In this document: positions 1 to 7,144 of the stretch, one piece after another
How positions within the stretch are numbered: position 1 is the stretch's first letter
How the letters are laid out: every line of letters begins with the position of its first letter
Assembly: GCA_947625765.1 (NCBI GenBank)
Contig: CANQPP010000021.1
Location: forward strand, 1 to 35,349
DNA from: an uncultured Clostridia bacterium
Lineage (GTDB): Bacteria > Bacillota > Clostridia > Christensenellales > UBA1750
DNA length: 35,349 nucleotides
Direction of reading: 5' to 3'
Position numbers and translations under genes: made by a program
The notes under the pieces: model-generated
The model's input: only the letters and a program-made list of their open reading frames with translations
Told to the model about the DNA's origin: nothing
The model's database searches: none

Positions 1-631
1 CACAGGCGAGGTCCGCCTGCAGATAGGGCCACATGTACTGGTCGAAGCGGCCCAGCGTGTTGTGGTAGTCGCCCTCGCACCACATGCAGAAGTGCAGGAT
101 GCGCAGGGACTGCAGCGCCTCCCGGAAGGAGGTCGCGCCCTTCGCGGGCACGTTCATAAGCACGTCCGCCAGTTCGTTCAGCCCCGCTTCCCGGGCGGCG
201 CGCTCGTAGCGGCGGGTCAGCTCCAGCACCGCGTCGATGGAGAGCCGCATGGCCGCGTGCAGCTCGCCGTCCCCAAGTTTTTCACGCAGGGAAAGCAGGC
301 CGCAGGCCAGCACGCGCCCGTAGTCGGGCGAGAGGTTGCTCACGTTGCCGCGCTCGTGGATGAAGTGTTCCCGCGTGATCTTCTCCCACTCCGCGTCCGA
401 AAAGATGGACGGCAGCGGGCCGCAGATCCTGGTGAAGGCGATGAGCTCGCCGGGGAAAAAGTAGGGCGTTTCCAGCTCCAGCGCCTTGGAAAGGCGCAGG
501 GAGCTGCGCGTGATGTCGTGAAGTTCTTCCCCTCGATAAAACCGCTCCACGCCCGCGGGCGCTTCCCGGCGGGCGGCGTGGTGCCTGCGCTCCCACATCC
601 AGCGCTTGAGCTCCTCGATCCTGTTCGTCAT
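1..631 (-). CDS. Glycyl radical enzyme (pyruvate formate-lyase-like), N-terminal part, cut by window edge
   Basis: Reading the minus strand from the ATG at 631-629 gives 210 uninterrupted residues that run off the left edge. The start (MTNRIEELKRWMWERRH) follows a GGAGG about 8 nt upstream. Landmarks of the PFL-like domain are visible: TPYFFPGEL, then PAKGATSFREALQSLRILHF, then the hallmark LGRFDQYMWPY near the edge. Enzymes of this family use a glycyl radical near the C-terminus, installed by a radical-SAM activase, to cleave or dehydrate small molecules. The active-site Cys/Glu region and the Gly loop lie outside the window, so the substrate cannot be assigned (pyruvate, diols, choline, hydroxyproline and others are possible). 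No activase gene is in view. An extended -10 promoter lies about 85 nt upstream. Confidence 0.88.
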   Translation of the reverse strand, partial: MTNRIEELKRWMWERRHHAARREAPAGVERFYRGEELHDITRSSLRLSKALELETPYFFPGELIAFTRICGPLPSIFSDAEWEKITREHFIHERGNVSNLSPDYGRVLACGLLSLREKLGDGELHAAMRLSIDAVLELTRRYERAAREAGLNELADVLMNVPAKGATSFREALQSLRILHFCMWCEGDYHNTLGRFDQYMWPYLQADLAC

Positions 632-717
632 GTCTTCTTCCTCCCCCTCTGTTCCGTCCGCGCCGGGCCTTTTTTGGGTCGAGCCGCCCGATGCGTTCCT
701 CCTTCTATTGATACACT

Positions 718-726
718 ATTATAACA
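718..726 (-). promoter_or_regulatory. Extended -10 promoter for the glycyl radical enzyme gene
   Basis: On the minus strand TGTTATAAT (TG motif at 726-724, -10 TATAAT at 723-718) sits in an AT-rich stretch. No good -35 is at 17 bp; a TTGACG lies only 12 bp upstream, which is too close, so this would act as an extended -10 promoter. It leaves an 80-nt leader before the ATG at 631. Confidence 0.5.
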
Positions 727-805
727 AACATGAAGCGTCAATGGGAATCTATTTTTCTAAAAAAGGCATAGAATGCGCTTTGTGCCAAAGATTTTTCACC
801 TAAAA

Positions 806-1204
806 TCAGAGATTTAAACAATCGTCGTTCCAGACCTGCGTCTCGATGTAGGTGTGCCGCTGGGAAATTTCTTCCACAAATCCCTCCAGCGTGCCCGGAT
901 GTTCATCGATCGAACGCAGGAGCGTCTCCTTCGTCAGCACCTCAAGGTCGCCCCGCCGCCGCAGGCTGCTCTGGCTGTCGCCGCAGGTGAAGCTGATGAA
1001 GTCGGATGGAATGCCTTCCAGCGGGAACGCGGTCACGATCCCGTGGTCGAACCACTTGTCCAGATAGTCTCTCCCCTGCAAAACGAAGGACAGCGGGTGC
1101 GTCTCCGCGGGCCTTCCGCCCAGCGCCGCGCCAGGGCGAACGCTTCTTCCCTGGGCAGGCGCAGGATGTTCTGGAGCGCGGCGCCTTGGCAGGGCTGCGT
1201 TCAC
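806..1204 (-). CDS. Uncharacterised protein; residues about 6-31 may be out of frame through two compensating indels
   Basis: The continuous frame starts with GTG at 1204, overlapping the TGA of the upstream GNAT gene (GTGA overlap, typical of translational coupling), and encodes 132 residues. The last 100 residues look like genuine protein, for example DYLDKWFDHGIVTAFPLEGI, FISFTCGDSQSS and the ending QVWNDDCLNL. Residues about 6-31 are instead an Arg/Pro/Ala/Gly-rich string typical of a wrong frame in GC-rich DNA. The same bases in another frame read LQNILRLPREEAFALARRWAEG, which looks like normal helix. An extra base near 1189 and a missing base near 1113-1108 would explain this. Whether this is a sequencing error, a decayed gene or the true protein is open. 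I do not recognise the family, and no function is assigned. Confidence 0.6.
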   Translation of the reverse strand: MNAALPRRRAPEHPAPAQGRSVRPGAALGGRPAETHPLSFVLQGRDYLDKWFDHGIVTAFPLEGIPSDFISFTCGDSQSSLRRRGDLEVLTKETLLRSIDEHPGTLEGFVEEISQRHTYIETQVWNDDCLNL

Positions 1205-1617
1205 TCGACGCGGACCATTCTCTGCAGCCTCAGCTCCTCGTTGGCGGAGAAGCCGAATCGGGCGTAGAAGGGGACGTTCTGAGGCAGCGCGCTCAGCTCC
1301 ACAAAGATATGCGTGCCCTTGACGCCGTGGCTGCCGATGAATTTGAGCAGCTCCTCGATGAGCGCCTTCCCGATGCCCCGGCGCTGGTATTCCGGCCGCA
1401 CGGCGACGTCCTTGATGTAGTAGTCCATCCCCACATCGCCGATCACCCTTGCCATGCCCACGACCGTATCCCCGTCGTACGCGGACACGCGGAACAGCGT
1501 GTTCTTGAGGGCAAGCTCGGTCTGCTCAAGGGATGGGCCCTCTCCCCAGACGCTCTCCCACAGCTGAATAAATTCCTCTGCGGTCAGTTCGTTGTGCTTG
1601 ATGGTCAATTCGCTCAT
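1201..1617 (-). CDS. GNAT family N-acetyltransferase
   Basis: A 138-residue single-domain GNAT, the usual size. The acetyl-CoA binding motif A is clear: DVAVRPEYQRRGIGKALIEEL, followed by FVELSALPQNVPFYARFGF, the beta-strand and helix that end the fold. These enzymes transfer an acetyl group from acetyl-CoA to an amine; the acceptor cannot be read from sequence. I chose the ATG at 1617 (MSELTIKHNE) because a good promoter at 1702-1674 would lie inside the longer frame that begins at 1686. A G-rich stretch (GGGGGG) 11-16 nt upstream could serve as the ribosome binding site. The stop overlaps the start of the next minus-strand gene by GTGA, so the two are probably co-translated. Confidence 0.85.
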   Translation of the reverse strand: MSELTIKHNELTAEEFIQLWESVWGEGPSLEQTELALKNTLFRVSAYDGDTVVGMARVIGDVGMDYYIKDVAVRPEYQRRGIGKALIEELLKFIGSHGVKGTHIFVELSALPQNVPFYARFGFSANEELRLQRMVRVE

Positions 1618-1673
1618 ACAGTTTTTTCCCCCCATATTCTCTATCTTTGTCGGGCGGCCGCCCGGCGCTTCCC

Positions 1674-1702
1674 ATTGTACCAACAAGCGGCAGGGAAATC
1701 AA
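1674..1702 (-). promoter_or_regulatory. Sigma-A-type promoter for the GNAT gene
   Basis: Minus strand TTGATT (1702-1697), 17-bp spacer, TACAAT (1679-1674). The predicted transcript starts near 1667 and contains a 14-bp palindrome, CGGGCGGCCGCCCG, at about 1651-1664 before the ATG at 1617. Confidence 0.65.
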
Positions 1703-1765
1703 CCGATGGCGGGCGCGCTTTATCCGCACCCCGCCGGAAAGGGCCTGTCCTTTTGAATGGTTTTA

Positions 1766-1774
1766 TGGTATACT
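1766..1774 (+). promoter_or_regulatory. Extended -10 promoter for the cell-wall operon
   Basis: TGGTATACT: a TG at 1766-1767 and -10 TATACT at 1769-1774, about 45 bp before the GTG of the FHA-like gene. There is no good -35. It is the only promoter-like site ahead of the long plus-strand gene run. Confidence 0.45.
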
Positions 1775-1817
1775 GTCCAAAAAGGAATCCCGGTGATAAG
1801 GAAGGAGGCGGCGGCCC

Positions 1818-2300
1818 GTGAACGCGTCCCTGTATGAGCTCCTGGCCCTGGCGATGCGCTACTGGTTCGCGGCGCTGCTGGCCCTGATCGTGTTTCTGCT
1901 CACGCAGTCCTTCGTCCGCGAGTGGCGGATCGAGAAGGCCGTGCAGCGCCGCATCGCCGACACGGCGGCGACCTTAGGCCTGCGCGTGCTCTCCAGCGAG
2001 GACAGGCGCGTGCAGCGCGGCCTGCTTTTGCCCCTGGACGGCGACAGCCTGCTGGGCAGCGGCGGCGGCTGCGACCTGCGCCTGCGCACCCGTGCCCTGC
2101 GCCGCCGCCATCTGGTCCTGCGCGTGGAGAAGGACCGGGTGTACCTCTACCCGGAGGGCGGCGCGCTGGTGACCGCGGACGGGCAGCGCGTCCGCCGGGG
2201 AGATACGCTCCTTCCCGGCCAGAACATGCAGGCCGGCGGCCTTGTGTTCCGCCTGGAACGCCTGCAGGGAGAGGAGGCTGAAGCATGGCTCGACGACTGA
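1818..2300 (+). CDS. Membrane-anchored FHA-like domain protein
   Basis: 160 residues, GTG start preceded by GGAGG at about 1804. One N-terminal transmembrane segment (residues about 12-32, WFAALLALIVFLLTQ) is followed by a basic linker and a cytoplasmic beta-rich domain. The domain matches the FHA layout: a LLGSGGGCDLRL strand, a RRRHLVL strand, then VTADGQRVRRGDTLLPGQ and a final VFRLERL strand. FHA domains normally bind phosphothreonine, using the Arg of a GR motif, a Ser-x-x-His and an Asn-Gly turn. Here these read GS, RRRH and DG, so the phosphopeptide site looks lost except for the His. The gene overlaps the next (SEDS) gene by 16 nt, which suggests a structural or regulatory partner of the SEDS-PBP pair, as FHA proteins are in actinobacterial division clusters. 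No Ser/Thr kinase is in the window. Confidence 0.72.
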   Translation: MNASLYELLALAMRYWFAALLALIVFLLTQSFVREWRIEKAVQRRIADTAATLGLRVLSSEDRRVQRGLLLPLDGDSLLGSGGGCDLRLRTRALRRRHLVLRVEKDRVYLYPEGGALVTADGQRVRRGDTLLPGQNMQAGGLVFRLERLQGEEAEAWLDD

Positions 2301-3553
2301 AGCGCCCCTCCAGCGACTTCCTGCTTCTGTTTCTCTGCGTGTTCGAGGCCTCCATCTTCGGCCTTCTGGCCTTCCGGCAGGGGCTTTCCTACTTCCCCCT
2401 GTTTTTGGCCGCCCTGATGCCCTGCCTGCTGGTGTTCCAGGCCTTAGGGCTGCGCAGGCTCTTTCCCCACATGGACATGCAGCTGCTGGTGATCGGCAAC
2501 TTCCTATGCGCTTTGGGGCTGGCGCTTCTCTGCCGCCTGCGGCCCGACAAGGCTCCGCGCCAGTTTCTGTTCTATTTAGTCGGCATCGCGGGGATGCTCG
2601 GCATCGCGCTGTTCGTGACCAAGGTGCGCAACAAGCGCCCCTTCGTCCTGCCCGTGATGCTGCTGGCCGTGGGCTCTTTAGGGCTGACGCTGCTCATCGG
2701 CGAGAGCACCTTCGGCGCCAAGAACTGGATCGACTTCGGCCTGTTCACCCTGCAGCCCTCGGAGTTCGTAAAGCTCGCCCTGGTGTTCGTGATGGCCCTG
2801 TACCTGTCGGAGCGGCGGGACCTGCGCGGCAACCTGCCCGCGCTGCTCTTTGCGGCCTGCTGCCTCTGCCTGATCGTGCTGGAGCGGGACCTGGGCGCGG
2901 TGCTCATCTGCTTCCTCACCTGCGTGTGCCTCTACTACGCGGCCACGGGCAGCTTAGGCCTCTGCGGCCTGGCCCTGTGCGGCGCGGCCCTGGGCGCCCT
3001 GCTCATGTACGCCCTGTTCGACCACGTGCAGCTGCGCGTGGCCATGTGGCGCAACCCCTGGGTCAGCCCCACCGAGGGCGGCTACCAGATCATACAGGCG
3101 CTGGTGGCCATAGGCTCGGGCGGCATGTTCGGCTTAGGTCTGGGTCTTGGCAGCCCCACCATCATCCCCGTCAACGACACGGACTTCATCTTCGCCGCCC
3201 TCTGCGAGGAGATGGGCCTGTTCTGCGGCCTGCTGGTGCTGGCGGTGTACGTGCTTTTGTTCCTGCGGGCGGGGCTCTTGGCCCTGCGCAGCCGCTCGGC
3301 CTTTGACTCGCTGCTCTGCGTGGGCGTGCTCTCGTCCCTGGCGGTGCAGACCTTCCTGATCGTGGGCGGCGTCATCAAGATGATCCCCCTGACCGGCGTC
3401 ACGCTCCCCTTCATCAGCTACGGCGGCTCCTCCATGGTCAGCTCCATGCTGATGCTGGGCGTGCTCGAGGGCGTGGCCGTGAACGCGGGAAAGCGCGAGG
3501 AGGACGCCTGGCTGCGCGCCCAGGGCGGGGAAGCGGAGGAGGAAGCGGAATGA
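2285..3553 (+). CDS. SEDS family peptidoglycan glycosyltransferase (FtsW/RodA/SpoVE)
   Basis: 422 residues with about ten hydrophobic segments. Family signatures are clear: LIVLERDLGAVLI (the usual PDLGT region), GGYQIIQALVAIGSGG, DTDFIFAALCEEMG with the catalytic Asp loop, and near the C-terminus TLPFISYGGSSM. SEDS proteins polymerise lipid II into glycan strands at the cytoplasmic membrane, working with a cognate class B PBP. That partner is encoded immediately downstream with an ATGA overlap. FtsW, RodA and SpoVE cannot be separated reliably from the sequence alone. The FHA-SEDS-PBP order resembles the actinobacterial rodA-pbpA neighbourhood, but the kinase and phosphatase genes found there are absent. 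Confidence 0.93.
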   Translation: MARRLKRPSSDFLLLFLCVFEASIFGLLAFRQGLSYFPLFLAALMPCLLVFQALGLRRLFPHMDMQLLVIGNFLCALGLALLCRLRPDKAPRQFLFYLVGIAGMLGIALFVTKVRNKRPFVLPVMLLAVGSLGLTLLIGESTFGAKNWIDFGLFTLQPSEFVKLALVFVMALYLSERRDLRGNLPALLFAACCLCLIVLERDLGAVLICFLTCVCLYYAATGSLGLCGLALCGAALGALLMYALFDHVQLRVAMWRNPWVSPTEGGYQIIQALVAIGSGGMFGLGLGLGSPTIIPVNDTDFIFAALCEEMGLFCGLLVLAVYVLLFLRAGLLALRSRSAFDSLLCVGVLSSLAVQTFLIVGGVIKMIPLTGVTLPFISYGGSSMVSSMLMLGVLEGVAVNAGKREEDAWLRAQGGEAEEEAE

Positions 3554-4965
3554 AGGGCATGAAGCGCAACATCCGACTTTTGCTCCTGACCGTGACGGCG
3601 GCCTTTCTGGTGCTCTGCATCTACTTCGTGTACGCGGTGTCGGCCTACGGCACCCGCTGGTTCGCCACGCCCTACAACACCCGCCTGGCCCAGGCCAAGG
3701 GGCAGGTGCAGGCCGGCTCCATCTACGACCGCAACGCCCACCTGCTGGTGGAGACGGACGCGCAGGGCCGCCGCGTCTACCCCGTCTCCGACAAGGCCAG
3801 GGCCGCCATGGCCCAGCTGATCGGCGACACCTCCGGCGCGGTCCCCACCGGCGCGGAGAGCATGTTCGCAAGCTATCTTCTGGGCTTCCAGTCCTCCCTG
3901 AAGGAGCGCTTTTTGCAGCTGTTCTCCGGCACGGCGCGCAAGGGCGACGGCATACAGCTCACCGTGGACATCGAGCTGCAGAAGTACGCCTATGACTTAT
4001 TTCCCGACGGCGGCCGCGGCGGGGCGGTCCTGTACAACTACAAGACCGGCGAGGTCTACTGCCTCTACTCCACCCCCGGCATCACATTAGGCGAGCCCAT
4101 CGACGAAACGGAGGACGGCCTGCTGCTCAACCGCATCACCCAGGGCCGCTACGCGCCGGGCTCGGTGTTCAAGATGGTGACGCTGGCCTGCGCCCTGGAG
4201 AACCTGCCGGACGTGATGGACCGTCACTTCGTCTGCGAGGGGCACCTGCAGGTGACCGAGGACATGGCCCTGACCGACACCGACGGCGAGGGCCACGGGG
4301 AGCTCAGCTTCCGGGAGGCCTTCTCCAAGTCCTGCAACATCGCCTTCGGCCAGCTGGCGCTGGAGCTTGGGCAGGAGAGGCTGCGCCGCACGGCCCGCCG
4401 CATGGGCTTTGACGGCAACTTCCTCTTCAGCGACATGATCGTCTACGAGTCCCTGTTCCCGGACAGGATCGAGGACGACGGCGAGCTGGCCTGGACGGGC
4501 GTGGGCCAGGGGCGGCTGATGGCCAACCCCATGCACATGGCCCTGATCGCCGGGGCCATCGCCAACGGCGGGCAGATGACGGAGCCGCGGCTGCTCCTCT
4601 CCTCCGTGGATCAGGACCTGCGCGTGACCAACCGCTTAAGCACCCGCGTCCACTCGCGGATCGTGAGCGCCTCCGTGGCCGCGACCATGCGCGAGATGAT
4701 GGTGGACGTGGTGGAAAACGGCACCGGCAGCGCGGCAGCGGTGGAAGGGCACAGGATCGGCGGCAAGACGGGCACCGCGCAGGTGAACTCCTCCGGCGGG
4801 GCCTACGAGCCCCATTCCTGGTACGCGGGCTTCTGCGACGAGGAGGACGCCCCCTTCGCCGTGTGCGTGCTGGTGGAGAACGGCGGCTCCGGCGGCGGCA
4901 GGGCCGCGCGCATCGCGGGCAGGCTGATGGAGCGCGCCATCGAGCGTTTGGGGACCGGCGAGTGA
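3550..4965 (+). CDS. Class B penicillin-binding protein (transpeptidase), PbpA-like
   Basis: 471 residues. A short cytoplasmic stretch and one transmembrane segment (about residues 8-30) are followed by a short juxtamembrane region containing GSIYDRNAHLLVE, then the transpeptidase domain. The three active-site motifs are intact: SxxK as SVFK at about residue 205, SxN as SCN at about 261, and KTG as KTGT at about 406. It cross-links peptidoglycan stems outside the membrane. It is shorter than typical FtsI/MrdA proteins (about 600 residues or more) because the N-terminal pedestal domain is reduced, as in actinobacterial PbpA. The start ATG overlaps the SEDS stop (ATGA), which supports a coupled polymerase-transpeptidase pair. 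Confidence 0.92.
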   Translation: MKGMKRNIRLLLLTVTAAFLVLCIYFVYAVSAYGTRWFATPYNTRLAQAKGQVQAGSIYDRNAHLLVETDAQGRRVYPVSDKARAAMAQLIGDTSGAVPTGAESMFASYLLGFQSSLKERFLQLFSGTARKGDGIQLTVDIELQKYAYDLFPDGGRGGAVLYNYKTGEVYCLYSTPGITLGEPIDETEDGLLLNRITQGRYAPGSVFKMVTLACALENLPDVMDRHFVCEGHLQVTEDMALTDTDGEGHGELSFREAFSKSCNIAFGQLALELGQERLRRTARRMGFDGNFLFSDMIVYESLFPDRIEDDGELAWTGVGQGRLMANPMHMALIAGAIANGGQMTEPRLLLSSVDQDLRVTNRLSTRVHSRIVSASVAATMREMMVDVVENGTGSAAAVEGHRIGGKTGTAQVNSSGGAYEPHSWYAGFCDEEDAPFAVCVLVENGGSGGGRAARIAGRLMERAIERLGTGE

Positions 4966-5014
4966 AAACGGGCAGGGGAACTTAGAGCCTTTGTCGAATG
5001 AGTATGGACAGAAC

Positions 5015-5038
5015 AAACGCGGCGTTTTATCCGCGTTT
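5015..5038 (+). other. Hairpin between the PBP and MoxR genes
   Basis: An 8-bp perfect inverted repeat (AAACGCGG / CCGCGTTT) around an 8-nt loop, without a following T tract. It could be an attenuator, a processing site or a weak stop between the two halves of the operon. Confidence 0.45.
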
Positions 5039-5075
5039 AAGCGATAAGAGCAGGAAGGGAGAGACTCACAAAACC

Positions 5076-6029
5076 ATGGACGTTAAACAGGTGCAAACGC
5101 TGGCCCAGGCGGTCAAAAACAACATACAGAAGGTGATCGTGGGCAAGGACGAGCAGATCGAGCTGCTGCTCTGCGCCCTGCTTTCCGGCGGCCACGCGCT
5201 GCTGGAGGATGTGCCCGGCACGGGCAAGACGATGCTGGCCCGCTCGCTGGCCCTGTCCGTTTCCGGCCGCTTCGGCCGCATCCAGTTCACGCCGGACCTG
5301 CTGCCCTCGGACGTGACGGGCATGAGCGTGTTCGACCCGCGGGACACCTCCTTCCACTTCCGTCCCGGCCCGGTGTTCTGCAACGTGCTGCTGGCCGACG
5401 AGATCAACCGTGCCACGCCCCGCAGCCAGAGCGCCATGCTGGAGTGCATGGAGGAGAGGCAGGTCTCCTACGACGGCGTGACCTACCCGCTGGAGGCCCC
5501 CTTCTTCGTGGTGGCCACCCAGAACCCCATCGAGACGCAGGGCACCTTCCCCCTGCCGGAGGCCCAGCTGGACCGCTTCGCCATCCAGCTCTCCATGGGC
5601 TACCCGACCGCCGCGGAGCAGAGCGCGATCCTCGCCCGCTTCCGCGAGGGCACGCCGCAGGCGGAGCTTACCGCCGTGGCGGACAAGGAGGACATCGCCC
5701 GGGCCCAGGAGGCCGTGCGGGTCGTCAAAGTCCACGCGGACATACTCACCTATATAGGCCAGATCTGCGAAAAGACCCGCGGCCTCGAGCAGGTGATCTT
5801 AGGCGCCAGCCCCCGCGCCGCGCTCACCCTCATGCGTCTCTCCCAGGCGCTGGCCGCCGTCAACGGCCGCGAGTACGTGACCCCGGAGGACGTAAAGAAG
5901 GCCGCCGTGCCCGTGCTGGCCCACCGTCTGGTGCTGCGCACCGCCTTCGGCGCGGGCAGCCAGGGGAAGAAGGCCGTGGAGGAGGCGCTGTCCCTCGTCC
6001 CCGTCCCCACCGAAACGCTGGACGAATAA
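5076..6029 (+). CDS. MoxR family AAA+ ATPase
   Basis: 317 residues from the ATG at 5076, the normal MoxR length; a frame extension to 4998 adds an unlikely tail that crosses a hairpin. An AGGAAGGGAGAG stretch at 5052-5063 is the probable ribosome binding site. Walker A is EDVPGTGKT (about residues 44-52), Walker B is LLADEINRA (about 106-114), the sensor region is VVATQNPIETQGTFPLPEAQLDRF, and an AAA lid follows. MoxR ATPases act as chaperones for partner proteins, usually encoded next door. Here DUF58 and DUF4129 genes follow directly, the standard arrangement. Confidence 0.93.
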   Translation: MDVKQVQTLAQAVKNNIQKVIVGKDEQIELLLCALLSGGHALLEDVPGTGKTMLARSLALSVSGRFGRIQFTPDLLPSDVTGMSVFDPRDTSFHFRPGPVFCNVLLADEINRATPRSQSAMLECMEERQVSYDGVTYPLEAPFFVVATQNPIETQGTFPLPEAQLDRFAIQLSMGYPTAAEQSAILARFREGTPQAELTAVADKEDIARAQEAVRVVKVHADILTYIGQICEKTRGLEQVILGASPRAALTLMRLSQALAAVNGREYVTPEDVKKAAVPVLAHRLVLRTAFGAGSQGKKAVEEALSLVPVPTETLDE

Positions 6030-6045
6030 AGGAGCGGCTGTCTTC

Positions 6046-7113
6046 ATGAACGCCATCTGGATCCTGATCGTGGCCGGGCTGCTGCTGCTGTTGCAGATGC
6101 TGGTCTTCCGCCGGGCGGGGCTCGGCGGCGTGACCGTGCGCCGCCACTTCACCAAGGCGCGCCTGTTCGCGGGCGAAACGCTGGAGATGGTGGAGACCAT
6201 CGAGAACCGCCGCCTGCTGCCCGTGCCCTGGCTGAAGGTGGAGACCCGCATGCCGGACTCCTTCCTGTTCGGCAGGCAGGAGAATCTGGAGATCGGCGGC
6301 CAGCGCTACCACAGCTCCCTGTTCTTCTTAGGGCCCTGGCGCAGGGTGCGCCGCACCCACCAGGTGCGCGCGGTCAGGCGGGGCTACTACCCCTTCGCCT
6401 CCGTCACGCTCACCGTGGGCGACCTGTTCGGCTTCGCCACGTCCAGCCGCGTCCAGCCCCTGCAGGAGTCCGTCACCGTCTATCCCGCCCTGCTCTCCCG
6501 GGCCGAGGCCGCCCTACCCGCCTCCCGCTGGCAGGGGGAGCGCACGGTGCGCCGCTTCATACAGCCCGACCCCTTCCTCTACAACGGCATCCGCGAGTAC
6601 AGGCCCGGCGACAGCGTGCGCGACGTGCACTGGCGCGCCTACGCCCGCACCGGGGAGCTCAAGATCAAGCAGCACGACTACACCGCCGCCTCCAAGCTGC
6701 TGGTGCTGCTCAACATCGCCCCGGAGGAAAGGCTCTGGGGGGAGATCGGCACGGAGAACTACGAGCGGCTGGAGCGCGCCGTGTCCCTGGCCGTTTCCCT
6801 CTGCTGCTACGCTTTGGAGGACGGTCTGGACGCGGGGCTTGGCAGCAACGCGGACCTGACCCAGTTCGAGGACGATACGCTGTATCTCGCCCCCGCCTCC
6901 GGCCCCCAGCAGCGGGAGCGCATACTGGAGGCCGCCGCGCGGCTGCGCTTCCACCGGGTGCTCAACTTCCACAACTATCTGGAGACCATGCCCCTGCCCA
7001 GCGACACCGACATACTGCTCCTGAGCGCCTACGATTCCCCGCTCATCCGCGAGCAGGTGCAGCGCTTACAGGGCTTCGGCAACACCGTTTCCTACTATCC
7101 CTTCCCCGCTTAA
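6046..7113 (+). CDS. DUF58 domain protein (MoxR partner)
   Basis: 355 residues. An N-terminal hydrophobic segment (IWILIVAGLLLLLQMLVF) is followed by a beta-rich region, then the DUF58 signature at about residues 183-205: YRPGDSVRDVHWRAYARTGE, followed by KIKQHDY. The rest has a von Willebrand A-like shape (KLLVLLNIAP, LLLSAYD), although the metal-binding DxSxS is not evident. Such proteins sit beside MoxR ATPases and are thought to be their substrates or adaptors; the biochemical role is not established. It starts 16 nt after the MoxR stop, with a weak GGAG. Confidence 0.88.
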   Translation: MNAIWILIVAGLLLLLQMLVFRRAGLGGVTVRRHFTKARLFAGETLEMVETIENRRLLPVPWLKVETRMPDSFLFGRQENLEIGGQRYHSSLFFLGPWRRVRRTHQVRAVRRGYYPFASVTLTVGDLFGFATSSRVQPLQESVTVYPALLSRAEAALPASRWQGERTVRRFIQPDPFLYNGIREYRPGDSVRDVHWRAYARTGELKIKQHDYTAASKLLVLLNIAPEERLWGEIGTENYERLERAVSLAVSLCCYALEDGLDAGLGSNADLTQFEDDTLYLAPASGPQQRERILEAAARLRFHRVLNFHNYLETMPLPSDTDILLLSAYDSPLIREQVQRLQGFGNTVSYYPFPA

Positions 7114-7144
7114 AAGGGAAGGTTCCCATCAAGGAGGCCGCTCC

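Noticed and set aside
710-755. TTGACG with TATAAT as a complete promoter for the glycyl radical enzyme gene
   Set aside because: The spacer is only 12 bp, which does not fit sigma-A RNA polymerase; only the extended -10 reading was kept.
4998-5075. N-terminal extension of MoxR from the ATG at 4998
   Set aside because: The extension crosses a hairpin, is not typical of the family, and the ATG at 5076 has an upstream ribosome binding site and gives the normal length.
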